A stretch of DNA of 64,000 nt from Actinomycetota bacterium (GCA_020636905.1 JACJWX010000006.1:75018-139017), one strand, 5' to 3'. Counted from the stretch's first letter, positions 1 through 9,191 are shown. Numbers and translations: made by a program. Notes: generated by a model not told the origin, from the letters alone.

Positions 1-158
1 GACAGCGGCACCGTCAGCACCACGTTCGCGCCGGACTGGAACACCAGCACCGCCGTGGGCAGGTCGTCCGGGTCGGTTCCGGGCTCGGTGTCCTCGGGAT
101 CGACCTCGACGGGCTGGCAGTCGAAGCCGGTTGCCTGGAAGGCGATGGTCTGTCGCAT
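1..158 (-). CDS. Unidentified protein, N-terminal fragment (runs off the left edge)
   Basis: Reading leftwards from an ATG at 158-156, the frame stays open to base 1, giving 52 residues that begin MRQTIAFQAT and contain an acidic, proline-rich stretch. A strong ribosome binding site (AGGGGAG) sits 5 bases before this ATG, which is the main reason to believe the gene. It is divergent from pabB with only 32 bases between the two start codons. The family is not recognisable from this fragment. Confidence 0.5.
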   Translation of the reverse strand, partial: MRQTIAFQATGFDCQPVEVDPEDTEPGTDPDDLPTAVLVFQSGANVVLTVPL

Positions 159-178
159 GTGCTCCCCTGGTTGGCTGG

Positions 179-190
179 TACGGTGGCCGC
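179..190 (+). promoter_or_regulatory. Leaderless-type -10 box of pabB
   Basis: TACGGT at 179-184, preceded by TGG (extended -10), lies 6 bases before the GTG at 191. A transcript from it would start at or next to the start codon. The same spacing recurs at many genes in this window. There is no clear -35 box. Confidence 0.5.
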
Positions 191-1492
191 GTGTCTGAAC
201 ACGCGGATGACGCCGGAACGCCCGCAATTGTCACACACCACACGCGAATCGGCGTGCGCCACGTTGGACGCCGCGTCGTCGCCGAACGACTGCTGGCCCG
301 GCTGCTGGATCATCCCTACCCGGTTCTGGCGCCCCACGGCGGTCGTCTGATCGTCGCGGCCGACCCCGTCGAGGTCGTGCGGGGACCCGACGTGTGGGAC
401 GCCCTGGCGATGCCCCGCGTGGACGGCGCGCGTCCCCCCGCAGGCGGGTGGATCGGCCTGCTCGGCTACGACCTGGGCGGCACCGTCGAGTCGCTTCCGG
501 TGCCGCTGCCCGACACCGGCGGGCCGCCGGTCGCGGTGATGGGTCGTTACGAAACGGTTGCGGCCATCGATGCCCGGGGGTCGTGCGAGATCCTCGCCGC
601 CGGCAGTCCCCGCGCCGCCGCTGAGCTGGCCCGGCTCGCCGAACGGTGCGAAGACCCGATCGTGATCCGTGGCGGGGACTTCGGCGGTTCCGTGGCCTCG
701 TCGCTTCCGTCATGCGCCTATCAGGAACGGGTGCAGCGCATCCGCGAGCACATCCGGGCGGGCGACTGCTACCAGGTCAACCTGGCCCAGCGGCTGCGGG
801 CACCGTGGTCGGGCAGCCCGCTCGAGTTCGCCGCCCGGCTGTGGGCGGCCGCCGGCCCGAGCTCGCACCGGGGGTTCATGGGGCTGCCTGAAGGCACGCT
901 CGTGTCGGCGTCGCCGGAACGCCTGGTTGCGGTGCACCGGGGCGTCGCCTACAGCGAGCCCATCAAGGGCACGGCCCCGGCCGGCGCGGCGGGCATGCTC
1001 GCGGCGAGTCCAAAGGACCGGGCGGAGCACGTGATGATCGTGGACCTCGTCCGAAACGACCTCGGACGGGTCGCGCGGGCCGGGGGCGTCTCGGTTCCCG
1101 ACCTGTGCGTTCCGCTGCGCACGGCCTACGTCGAACATCTCGTGAGCCGCATCCGGGCGGAGCTCGCTCCCGGCGTCACGCCGCGCGAGGTCCTCCGGGC
1201 GATGTTCCCGGGCGGATCCGTGACCGGCTGCCCGAAGGTGCGGGCGATGGAGGTCATCCGGGACCTGGAGCCGGTCAGCAGGGGTCCCGCGTACGGCAGC
1301 CTCGTCGTGGTCGGGCCCGACCACTCGATCGAGTCGAGCGTGCTCATCCGCACGGCCTGGCTGGCCCGGGGAGAGGCGCGCTACTGGAGCGGCGGTGCGG
1401 TCACCTGGGATTCGGATCCGGTGGCCGAGCAGCGGGAGGCCATGGACAAGGCCGCGCCGTTCGAGCGCGCCATCGTCGGCGGCGTGGTCTGA
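191..1492 (+). CDS. pabB: Aminodeoxychorismate synthase component I (chorismate-binding enzyme)
   Basis: Converts chorismate and ammonia (from a PabA-type amidotransferase) to 4-amino-4-deoxychorismate, the first step of p-aminobenzoate and folate synthesis in the cytoplasm. The 433-residue protein carries the chorismate-binding fold. It has PIKGT near residue 257, where the lysine marks PabB and anthranilate synthase has alanine. It also has DLVRNDLG near 284 and GGSVTGCPK near 341. GTG at 191 is preferred over an upstream TTG at 131 because a -10 box lies 6 bases before it and the TTG would overlap the divergent gene. The next step, ADC lyase (pabC), is encoded at 9305. No pabA is seen in the window. 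A TrpE-like role is less likely given the lysine. Confidence 0.88.
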   Translation: MSEHADDAGTPAIVTHHTRIGVRHVGRRVVAERLLARLLDHPYPVLAPHGGRLIVAADPVEVVRGPDVWDALAMPRVDGARPPAGGWIGLLGYDLGGTVESLPVPLPDTGGPPVAVMGRYETVAAIDARGSCEILAAGSPRAAAELARLAERCEDPIVIRGGDFGGSVASSLPSCAYQERVQRIREHIRAGDCYQVNLAQRLRAPWSGSPLEFAARLWAAAGPSSHRGFMGLPEGTLVSASPERLVAVHRGVAYSEPIKGTAPAGAAGMLAASPKDRAEHVMIVDLVRNDLGRVARAGGVSVPDLCVPLRTAYVEHLVSRIRAELAPGVTPREVLRAMFPGGSVTGCPKVRAMEVIRDLEPVSRGPAYGSLVVVGPDHSIESSVLIRTAWLARGEARYWSGGAVTWDSDPVAEQREAMDKAAPFERAIVGGVV

Positions 1493-1498
1493 CGCGAC

Positions 1499-3040
1499 TC
1501 AGGAGCCGCGTGACCTCGCCGCCGCCCGCGTCACGACGCTCACGTTGAGAGCTTCGACGCCCTTGCGTCCCGGTCCGATCTCGAAGCTGACGCGCTGCCC
1601 CTTCTCGAGCTGCCGGAACCCGGCGGCCGCGATGTTCGAGTGGTGGACGAACAGATCCTGTCCGCCGTCATGGAGGATGAACCCGTATCCGCGTCGGCTG
1701 TCGAACGACTTCACGATGCCGTGTCCGGTCTCGTCGCGACGGGCCGGGGTTTCCCGTTGCGGCTTGCGGTCGGCGCCGCGGCCTCGCGGGGCGGTGTCGC
1801 GGCGGGGCTTGCGCTCCGGGCGATCCGACGCGCGCGGTCCCTCGGGCGTGTCCTGACGCTCGGCCCGCGCCGCCCGCGCCGGCCGCGGGGTGCGCTCGGA
1901 GTCCTCGCCGGGCATCGGACGTGTCAGGGCGTCGAGCTGCGGCCCGCTGGGATCGACCTGGATGCCGATCTGGCGCTGGAGGGCCCGCGCGTTGCGCACA
2001 CCGCGGGGTTCGATGAACGACACGACGGTTCCGGTGGCTCCGGCGCGTGCGGTGCGGCCCGAGCGGTGCACATACGCCGCCGCGTCCTCCGGCGGGTCGA
2101 AGTGGATGACCGCGGCGACGTCGTCCACGTGGATGCCGCGTGCGGCCACGTCGGTGGCGACGAGGGCCTGGACCGAGCGCCGCGTGAACTGCCTGAGGGC
2201 GCTGTCCCGCTGGCGCTGGCTCCGCGCGCCGTGGATGGCGGCGGCGCTGACGCCGCTGTCCTCGAGCTTCTGGGCGATGCGATCGGCTCCGCGCCGGGTG
2301 CGCGAGAAGATGATCGTCGAGCCCATCCGCTCGACCACACCCGCGGCGAGATCGACGCGCTCGGAGTGCGGGACCTTCCAGAAATGGTGCTCGGCGGCGG
2401 CCATGTCCGGGCCTTCGGGGCCGAGCCGGTGCTCGACGGGGTCACGCTGGACCTCGGCCGAGAACCGCGACACCGCGCCATCGAGGGTGGCTGAGAGCAG
2501 GATCGTCTGGCGGTTGCTCCGCGTGGCCGTGACGATCCGGGTGAGCGCGGGCAGGAAGCCCATGTCGGCCATGCGGTCGGCCTCGTCCACCACCACGAAC
2601 CGGACGTCGTCGAGCACCAGGGCACCGGTGGCCAGCAGATCCTCGAGCCGTCCCGGGCACGCGATGACGAGGTCGGTGCCGCGGCTCAGCGCCGCACGCT
2701 GCGGACCGTAGGACACCCCGCCGTACACCGACACCACCCGGCGATCCATCGCCTTCGCGAGCGGGCGGAGTTCCACGGCGATCTGTTCCGCGAGTTCGCG
2801 CGTCGGGGCGAGCACGAGACCGGTGGGCCGGCGCTTCGCGGCCGCGGGAATGCGCGTCACGAGCGGGATCCCGAACGCCAGCGTCTTGCCGCCGCCGGTG
2901 GGTGCGCGTCCGAGCACGTCGCGCCCTGCGAGCGCGTCGGGAATCACCGCCGCCTGGATCGGGAACGGCTCGTGAATCCCCGCGGCGGTCAGCCGCTCGG
3001 TCACACGGTCGGGCACGCCAAGCGCGTGGAACGTCGTCAT
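1499..3040 (-). CDS. DEAD-box RNA helicase with C-terminal cold-shock domain
   Basis: An ATP-dependent RNA helicase of 513 residues that probably remodels structured RNA. All core motifs are present: APTGGGKT (motif I, near residue 46), PTRELAEQ (Ia), DEAD (near 151), SAT (III), TDVAARG (V) and HRSGRTAR (VI, near 325). After an Arg/Pro-rich, charged linker, residues about 440-510 form a cold-shock domain with the RNP-1-like RGYGFI and RNP-2-like LFVHHS. Two in-frame ATGs lie at 3046 and 3040. The Shine-Dalgarno AGAGGCAGG ends directly against the first and is 6 bases from the second, so 3040 is preferred. The gene is convergent with pabB, with 6 bases between the stops. RhlE/CsdA/DeaD-type helicases usually lack a CSD, so this is a fusion. 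Confidence 0.9.
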   Translation of the reverse strand: MTTFHALGVPDRVTERLTAAGIHEPFPIQAAVIPDALAGRDVLGRAPTGGGKTLAFGIPLVTRIPAAAKRRPTGLVLAPTRELAEQIAVELRPLAKAMDRRVVSVYGGVSYGPQRAALSRGTDLVIACPGRLEDLLATGALVLDDVRFVVVDEADRMADMGFLPALTRIVTATRSNRQTILLSATLDGAVSRFSAEVQRDPVEHRLGPEGPDMAAAEHHFWKVPHSERVDLAAGVVERMGSTIIFSRTRRGADRIAQKLEDSGVSAAAIHGARSQRQRDSALRQFTRRSVQALVATDVAARGIHVDDVAAVIHFDPPEDAAAYVHRSGRTARAGATGTVVSFIEPRGVRNARALQRQIGIQVDPSGPQLDALTRPMPGEDSERTPRPARAARAERQDTPEGPRASDRPERKPRRDTAPRGRGADRKPQRETPARRDETGHGIVKSFDSRRGYGFILHDGGQDLFVHHSNIAAAGFRQLEKGQRVSFEIGPGRKGVEALNVSVVTRAAARSRGS

Positions 3041-3179
3041 CGTCATCCTGCCTCTGGTCGAGCGAAGGCGACCGGAATCCAGGACGACTGCGCTTGGGGG
3101 CTCCGGAGAGCCGTGAACGCGGGATAGTAGCGGGAACGCCCGCCCTGTGTCGGATCCCCGGCGCGGGACGTTCGACGCG
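3041..3179 (-). promoter_or_regulatory. Upstream region of the DEAD-CSD helicase, possible long leader
   Basis: This 139-base gap separates the helicase from the upstream YdeI-like gene. On the minus strand it contains TACTAT (3129-3124), a plausible -10 box. A transcript from it would have a leader of roughly 75 bases, which is common for cold-shock helicases. No -35 box or structured element was identified by eye. Confidence 0.3.
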
Positions 3180-3644
3180 CTAGCGGGATCCGGCCCCGTT
3201 CGTGATCCGCTCGAGGGCCTGCCCGACCCGCCGAGCGCGGGTTTCGGGCTTCTTCGCCTCGGTGATCCAGCGCACGTATTCCTTGCGGTGCGAGGGAGCC
3301 AGGGTGGCGAAGCGTTCGTCCAGCCCGGCGCGGCGCAGCGCGTCGCCCAGATCGTCCGGGACGTCGACGCTGCGTTCGCCCGCGTCGAGGGTGATGACGA
3401 CCTCGACGGTGTCCCCGACCTCGACTCCCGCTGCGGCTCTGGTGGTCCGGGTGAACCCGACCAGGTTCTCGCCGCCGCGCCGCCCGACGCGGCCCGCAAA
3501 CGTGTACTCGCCGTTGACCGTGACGGTGACCGGCGGAGTCTTGGTGCCACCGCCGAGCCCGGCGATCTGCTCGTCGCTCAGCACGACCGCGCCCGCCGGG
3601 CCGCGCCGCTCCAACACGGTGGTCAGTCGAAGTGCATCGGTCAT
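3180..3644 (-). CDS. YdeI/OmpD-associated family protein (DUF1905-like)
   Basis: A 154-residue cytoplasmic protein. The first half matches the DUF1905 small beta-barrel (GEYTFAGRVGRRGG, then VGDTVEVVI). The C-terminal helix pair contains the YdeI/OmdA signature: a FATLAPSHRKEY stretch, then a WITEAKK segment and a run of arginines. The family has been linked to tolerance of cationic peptides in enterobacteria, but its biochemical role is unknown. ATG at 3644 is the first start giving a family-like N-terminus. The ribosome binding site is weak. It could be cotranscribed with the helicase 139 bases downstream. Confidence 0.75.
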   Translation of the reverse strand: MTDALRLTTVLERRGPAGAVVLSDEQIAGLGGGTKTPPVTVTVNGEYTFAGRVGRRGGENLVGFTRTTRAAAGVEVGDTVEVVITLDAGERSVDVPDDLGDALRRAGLDERFATLAPSHRKEYVRWITEAKKPETRARRVGQALERITNGAGSR

Positions 3645-3686
3645 CCGCGAACGCCCGTCCGGTGGTGTCGGTGCCGCCGCCACGCC

Positions 3687-3698
3687 TAGGCTGTGCCC
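3687..3698 (+). promoter_or_regulatory. Leaderless-type -10 box of the EVE gene
   Basis: TAGGCT at 3687-3692 is followed after 6 bases by GTG at 3699. The transcript would begin at the start codon, and there is no Shine-Dalgarno sequence. Confidence 0.45.
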
Positions 3699-4100
3699 GT
3701 GGCGACACGACGGAACTGGGTGATCGTAGCCTCACGCGACCACGCGATGCGCGGGGTCGAGGGTGGCTTCGTGATGGCGAACCACGGCAAGCGGGCGCCG
3801 TTGGCGCGGATGTCGCGCGGGGACGGTGTCCTCGTCTACTCCCCGACGACGACTTTCCCGCGGGGCGCGCCGCTGCGCGCGATCAGGATCGTCGGAGAGA
3901 TCACGGGCGAGGCGCCCGAGCCGAGCGAGGTGATCGCCGGAGGGTTCCGCCGCCGGGCCTCGCTTCGAGCGATCGAGCCGCTGCCGCTGGACGACGTCCG
4001 CGGCCACCTGCCCGTCTCGCGAATCCGCTTCGGGTGCTTCGAGCTCGACCCGGCCGACGCCAGGGCCATCTGGAGCCTCGTGGACCAACCACGGCCGTAG
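3699..4100 (+). CDS. EVE domain protein
   Basis: A 133-residue single-domain EVE protein of the PUA-like superfamily, related to YTH readers and thought to bind modified bases in RNA or DNA. The N-terminal RNWVIVASRDH and the basic MANHGKRAPL segment match the EVE core, and RMSRGDGVLVYSP lines the predicted binding pocket. GTG at 3699 is chosen over GTG at 3693 because a -10 box ends 6 bases upstream. EVE proteins of this size are often actinobacterial housekeeping genes, but related domains occur in restriction and toxin systems. No such partner is nearby here. Confidence 0.8.
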   Translation: MATRRNWVIVASRDHAMRGVEGGFVMANHGKRAPLARMSRGDGVLVYSPTTTFPRGAPLRAIRIVGEITGEAPEPSEVIAGGFRRRASLRAIEPLPLDDVRGHLPVSRIRFGCFELDPADARAIWSLVDQPRP

Positions 4101-4132
4101 TCCGGGCGGTGTCCGGTGCCGCCCGCCCGGAC
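4100..4132 (+). terminator. Hairpin between convergent EVE and HTTM genes
   Basis: GTCCGGGCG (4100-4108) pairs perfectly with CGCCCGGAC (4124-4132) across a 15-base loop. It lies exactly between two converging stop codons, so it could serve both directions. There is no T-run, as is common at this GC content. Confidence 0.5.
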
Positions 4133-5531
4133 TCATCCCGCGAGGGGCAGATGCGGTGGCGTCCGCCGGGCGGCCACGGCTCGCGGGCTCGCATCGCGGC
4201 GCAGGATCCAGTCGCGGGGCGCAAGGCTCCATCCCACCGACGCCAGGTCCGTGCTGGGGTCGATCAGCCGCCGTGGCGGTGCCCCGTTCATGGCCACCAT
4301 CACGTCGGCGTAGACCCGCGGTTCGGCCACCCCGCGGGCCCGATACCGGTCGCGGAGGATGTGGGCGGCGTCGAGCACCATGTCGGGCTGCACGCTCATC
4401 GCGCGTTCCTGGGGGGCATTGAGGAAGGTCCCCGGGTCGACGGTCCACCGGCGGCCCGTGTCAGGGTCTTCGACGACGAACCGCGCATGACCCACCTTCT
4501 CGGTCAGCATGACCCGCCAGGAGAAGCGATAGCCCTCCTCGGTCCAGCGGACGTCACCCGGGTAGAGCGCCGGTCGCAGCGGCAGCAGCAGCTCGACGAC
4601 CGCGATGACACCCACCGCCCAGGCCACCCCGCGGTGCGGCACCACGGCCCGGCCGTGTCGCATTCGCCGGCTGACGCCCAGGCGGGCGAGCAGGCGACGT
4701 GGCCAGTCCGACGGGAAGAACACCAGCGCCCCGCCGATCATGATGAACGGGAACGCCCCGATCTGCGGCAGCACGATCCAGGTCCCCAGGTGGAAACACA
4801 CCACCGCCGCGTACGCGATCGGTCTGGTGCGCCGCCACATCAGCGCGGGGACGACAAGCAGTTCGAATCCAACGGTCACCCAGCTCGCGGTGACCGCCAC
4901 CCACTCCCGGGTGAGCAGGTGGCCGGCGAGCGGAAGGTCGGCGTCCTGCGGGAACCAGATCCGAAGCGGTTCGCCCCGGAGCCAATCGGGGTTGAGCTTG
5001 GCGATGCCCGCGTACACGTACACCATTCCGACGAGTCCCCGGAGCGCCCAGATCATCCAGGCGGCCACCTCGTCGCCCCGACCCGCCGCGCCGCGCGTCC
5101 AAGCGACCAGACGCGACCGCCGGGCAGCAGCAACAACACCAGTCCCGCCACGGTGATCCAGTAGTAGTGGTTCAGGTAGTAGGTGCGATCGAGCAGCTCG
5201 ACGTAGGTGAAGCCGAGCAGATACGCACCGAGCGCAACCCGGGTGTGCCAGCCGAGCGCGATCGCCACGCCCAGCCCCACCAGCACCGCCATGTGGGCGT
5301 GCATGCCCCAGCCGGGCCACGGCTGCACCCAGCCGAAGCCCGGGTACGTGAAGTGGTAGGCCGGATCGAGGTACATCGGCTCGAGCCAGCCGTTGACCAG
5401 GAAGCGCGCGCGGCACCGACGGCGGCGATCAGGCCGAACAGCATCCGGAACGCCGCCAGGGCGGCGCCGTCGACGGACCGGGTGGCCCGGGCCGACACCC
5501 GACGGGTGAGGCGGTTAGCCGCTGTCACCAT
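4133..5531 (-). pseudogene. HTTM (vitamin K-dependent carboxylase-like) membrane protein, frame broken twice
   Basis: Three frames together encode one HTTM protein of about 466 residues. The N-terminus starts at ATG 5531 (AAFRMLFGLIAAVG). A middle frame holds YLDPAYHFTYPGFGW and TYVELLDRTYYLNHYYW. A third frame holds YVYAGIAKLNPDW and the soluble C-terminal half. The two breaks are at 5401-5413 (a GC-alternating run) and 5076-5079 (a run of four C on the plus strand). Adding one base at each restores a continuous reading frame of 467 codons. The conserved signature motifs are intact, so decay is recent or the breaks are sequencing artefacts. The family is polytopic and related to gamma-glutamyl carboxylase. 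Homologues often follow imelysin genes, as here, where the start overlaps the imelysin stop. Its function is unknown. Confidence 0.75.
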
Positions 5532-6551
5532 CGTTGTCGCTGAAGCCGACGGTCACCCCGAGTTCGCTGACCACCTCGGTCGAGACGAGCACCTCGATGT
5601 CCCTGACCTGCCCGGCGAACGCCCGGAGCTGGTCCGACTCGCTGAGCGGCCCGCGATCGCGTCGGCGGTGGCGATGGCGGCGTCCAGCTGTTCGACCAGA
5701 CGGGTTTCGGTCCCGTCGAGCAGCGCCCCGAGCGACGACCCGCCCTCAATCGGCGCGTAGGCGTCGCGGACGCCGCGGAGCCGATTGGCCATGTCGGCGG
5801 CGGCGGAGGCGGCAGGGCCATCGTTCAGCAGCGACCGCCGATCGACGGGGTTCGTGCTGCTCGCCGCCAGGGTGAGCTCCTGGTCCACCATCATCTCCAG
5901 CAGGTCGACGTGCCGGCTCACGAGCATGTTGACCGCATCCTGGGGGGATTCGGGATTGGCGACGTCACCGCCGGTCAGGACCTTCGCGAACGGTCGGGCG
6001 GTGCCCGTCCAGCCCTCCTCCGCGCCGGCGAGTTCGCGGGCGATGAGGCCGCTCGTGGCGCGAAGGTAGGCGCATCGACGTCCACGGGTGATCGTCGCGG
6101 GGTCCCCCGGCGCGAACAGGACCACCTCCATGCCTCCCAGACCCCGTGATCCGCTGGAGACCGACGCGACGCCCAGGGGTGTGAGGGCGGTGTCGCCCGC
6201 GATCAGGGCTTTGACCCGCGCGACGTTCACCGGCCAGTTGACGTAGTCGAGCGTGCGGCGCTGCAGCACCGGCCCGACGGCGGCGGCTTCGGTGCGTCGC
6301 CAGGCGGCCATGGTCCGCCGCCACGCGGTTCTGGTGCTGGTCAGCGCGGCTGGTGTCGGTGACGAGCAGAGTGCGGAGACCTCGTCCCGCAGGGCGTCGC
6401 CGGCGGTGCTCGCCTCGGCATAGGCGGGCACGATGCGCTGATCGACCACGCCGGCGATGGCGGCCCGCCGGGCGTCGTCACCGTCCGATCCGCCACAGCC
6501 GGCCACGACCGCTCCGCCAAGCAGCGCGAGCGCCACGATTCCGTGTTTCAC
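5515..6551 (-). pseudogene. Imelysin-family lipoprotein, frame broken near the C-terminus
   Basis: GTG at 6551 starts a lipoprotein signal with lipobox VAGC followed by GGSDGDD. The body is an imelysin (insulin-cleaving metalloproteinase-like, iron-regulated) domain anchored outside the membrane. The frame breaks at 5650-5652. Adding one G to this G-run gives a 345-residue protein whose end contains STEVVSELG and GFSDNDGD, the typical imelysin C-terminus, with TAA at 5517-5515. Without repair the frame runs to 5553 with an arginine-rich nonsense tail. The start overlaps the di-heme oxidoreductase stop as GTGA, so translation is coupled. Imelysins are linked to iron or copper uptake, but peptidase activity is doubtful for most members. 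Confidence 0.72.
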
Positions 6552-7987
6552 AGCGACTCCAGAAACGCGATGAGCGCGTCGCGCGTCGCGCGGTCCGCGG
6601 TTCGGAACGCCTCGCGTGCGCCCACTGCTTCGCCACCGTGCCAAAGGATCGCCTCCTCGAGATTGCGGGCCCGGCCATCATGCAGGAACCGAGTGTGCCC
6701 ATTGATGGGTTCGACCAGCCCGATGCCCCAGAGCGGCTGGGTGCGCCACTCACGACCGGTGGCCCGGCCGTCGCGCTTGCCGTCCGCGAGCCCATCCCCC
6801 ATGTCGTGAAGGAGCAGGTCGGAGTAGGGGTGGATGGTCTGGTGTTCCACCGCACTGGTCACATCCGAGGCGGACGTCGTCATGGTGGGCGTGTGGCAGC
6901 CGGTGCAGCCGGCCGTCTGGAAGAAGCGCGCGCCTGTGGTGACCGCGGGATCGTCCAGGTTGCGGCGTCCCGGAACGGCGAGGGTCGTCACGTAGAAGGT
7001 GACCCGGTCGAGCGCCTCGTCATCGAGCTGAGGCGTGGGACCGGTGGGCGCGTCGTTGCAGGCGGTCTGGGACGGAGTGCAGGGCTCCTCGGGGGCGAGG
7101 CGGGAAGTGACGCCGATGTCGCCCCGAAAGGCGCCCGCGGTCTGGTCGCGTGTGTTGGCCACGTTCGCCTTCCAGCCGAGGCGACCGACGACCGCCCGTC
7201 CCGTCTGAATGTCGCGGACCCGGTTCGGCCGTCCTGAGATGCCGTCGCCGTCGGCGTCCTTCGGATCGGCACTCGCCAGGATCTGGGCCTCGGGGACCGC
7301 GTCGAGCAGACCCATCCCGACGAGCTGCGGCGCGATGCGCGGAGACAGCAGCAGATTCCGGCCGAGCGGGCCGTATGCGGGATCGGTGATCCGGTACGTC
7401 GGTCGCTGGAGCGTGTACGGAGTGCCATCGCCGTACGTACCCGGGACGTCGGTCGTGTCGATGACGAACTGTGCTTCGGGATCGACACCGAGGATGGCCC
7501 GGTCCTGGAGCTGGTCGCCGTAGACCGGATGGGGCGATTCGGTGTCCCCCTCCGACACGCCGAGCCGCAACAGCAGCCCCCGTTCGGGATCATCAGGGTC
7601 TGTCGGAGGCTTCGCCCGACCGTCGAACACGTGGCACGACGCGCAGGCCTGCGCGTTCAGGAGCGGTCCCAGGCCGTCGCGGTTCGCGGTGCTGGCAGGC
7701 GCGGTGACCCAGTTCTGGGTGAACAGCGAGTCGCCGATTTCGAACGCCCGCCGTTCCTCACGACCCAGGTTGCGGGCGGCCAATCCGAAGGCGTTCGTGG
7801 TCGCGTCGAGCGCCGTGGTGTCGCCCCCGCTGAGCGCGTCCAGCAACTCGACCGGCGCGGGGGGTGCACCGGCATTCCTGCCCGCGGACATGGCGGCGGC
7901 GGTGGCCACGGCCACCGCCGCGAGGCCGATCGCCGCCCGCAGACGACGCCTGCGGGCGGCGGAGGCCAGGTGGCTAGGAGAGAACAA
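6548..7987 (-). CDS. Di-heme oxidoreductase (DUF1111, cytochrome c peroxidase-like)
   Basis: A 479-residue exported protein: an Arg-rich start and hydrophobic segment (residues about 17-38) are followed by a periplasmic or extracytoplasmic domain. Two c-type heme sites are visible, CASCH near residue 117 and CTGCH near 365. The GLGPLLNAQACASCH and PYSDLLLHDMGDGLADG stretches are typical of the DHOR family. It lies between two imelysin genes, and DHOR-imelysin linkage is seen in many bacteria, suggesting a redox step in iron acquisition. This is the only gene of the cluster without a frame break. The start codon is TTG at 7987, overlapping the upstream gene by 14 bases. A later start within the signal region is possible. 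Confidence 0.85.
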   Translation of the reverse strand: MFSPSHLASAARRRRLRAAIGLAAVAVATAAAMSAGRNAGAPPAPVELLDALSGGDTTALDATTNAFGLAARNLGREERRAFEIGDSLFTQNWVTAPASTANRDGLGPLLNAQACASCHVFDGRAKPPTDPDDPERGLLLRLGVSEGDTESPHPVYGDQLQDRAILGVDPEAQFVIDTTDVPGTYGDGTPYTLQRPTYRITDPAYGPLGRNLLLSPRIAPQLVGMGLLDAVPEAQILASADPKDADGDGISGRPNRVRDIQTGRAVVGRLGWKANVANTRDQTAGAFRGDIGVTSRLAPEEPCTPSQTACNDAPTGPTPQLDDEALDRVTFYVTTLAVPGRRNLDDPAVTTGARFFQTAGCTGCHTPTMTTSASDVTSAVEHQTIHPYSDLLLHDMGDGLADGKRDGRATGREWRTQPLWGIGLVEPINGHTRFLHDGRARNLEEAILWHGGEAVGAREAFRTADRATRDALIAFLESL

Positions 7988-9153
7988 CCTTCACATCCAG
8001 TGCCGTTCCGGCATCGGCCAGCAGCTCTGCCTGGTCTTCGAGGGAGACGATGGTTCTCAGCACCTGCCGGCGTCCCGGGTCCGAATCCGGGACGCCCTCC
8101 TGCACCAGCCGGTCGAACGGCGCCGGGATGGCCTCCGCGTTCTGAACCGACGTGTCGAGCGCGGTCCGGATGGCCGTGTCGAGGTCAGGGTCAGATCCGC
8201 CGACCAGATCGCCGATTCCGGGACCATCGGTTCCGGGGTAGTCGCCGGTGTAGACCATCCGGATCCCCTCGGCGTTCGCAATGAAGTCGTTGACCGTGTT
8301 GTCGGAGAAGCAGGAGTGCTCGTCCTCTTCGGATCGATCGGCGTAGGCGACGTTCATCCGCTCCCCGGACAGCTCGCCGCGGCTGAGCTCGCCGAGTGCG
8401 AGCAGCATCTTGCGTAGCGCCTCCCCCTCGGGCTGGGACGTGAACTCCACCCGGTAGTTGTCGGCCATGTCCGGCGCCCACGCGTCCGCCAGCTCGCTCA
8501 GATCCGCGATGAGCAGGTCCGACGCGGACGCCAGGTATCGCTTGCGACGATCGGCGTTGGCGCGGGTCGTGTAGTCGGTGAAGGGACGTGCGCCGGGCCC
8601 ATCCGGATCCAGGTCCTGGCCCCAGAGCAGGAACTCGATGGCGTGCCAGCCGGTGGAGACGTTGGTTTCGCCACCCCGCTCGTTGAGTTCCGCGATGCCT
8701 CCGGCGTGATCCGTCCCAACACCGCGGGATCGTTGATGATCCCGGCGTTCGGCTGACCGACCACGTAGTCGACGTACGCCTCATCCCAGCGGCCAGGCGT
8801 TGATCTCGCCTTCCCTGCCGGTCTCATCGTTGTCGATCGGCCCGCCGTAGAACCGGAACGCTTCGGTCCTTCCATCGTCGTCGCGGGCGGCGATCCACGC
8901 GACTCGCGCGGCCCGCAACGTGCGACTCGACGGCGCCTCGACGAACGCGTCGATGGCCGTGTCCATTCGCCGGGCGGAGGCGAGGCTCGTCTCGTAGCTG
9001 GCGTGGACTCCCGCCGCGTAGTGCTCGATGACCTCCGCGCGGCTGGCGGTGGGATCGTCGTCCCCGCATCCGGCGCCGAACGGTGCGGCCAGTGCGACGA
9101 TTTGCGGCGGCGACCGTGAGGCGGCGGTGAACGAAGCGGCGGCTGCGCGGCAT
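7974..9153 (-). pseudogene. IrpA-like imelysin lipoprotein, frame broken three times
   Basis: ATG at 9153 has an AGGAG box 5 bases upstream. Three single-base changes are needed for one frame of 393 codons: one A too many at 9101-9103, one G too many at 8785-8787 and one G too few at 8698-8699. The corrected protein begins with a clean lipoprotein signal (LTVAAAIVALAAPF, then GAGCGDD). It contains the IrpA-type imelysin core: EAFRFYGGPID, NAWPLDEAYVDY, GIINDP, ETNVSTGWHAIEFLLWGQD and the late DEHSCFSDNT motif. Family members bind metal through conserved GxHxxE-type residues, and the WHAIE stretch is present. It heads the cluster and is preceded by the cluster's only clear promoter. Confidence 0.75.
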
Positions 9154-9191
9154 CCGGCTCCTGCTGTGGCTGACGACGTCGGGCGACCGGG

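Noticed and set aside
131..190. pabB start at TTG 131
   Set aside because: It would overlap the divergent gene start and lacks a signal, whereas GTG 191 has a -10 box 6 bases away.
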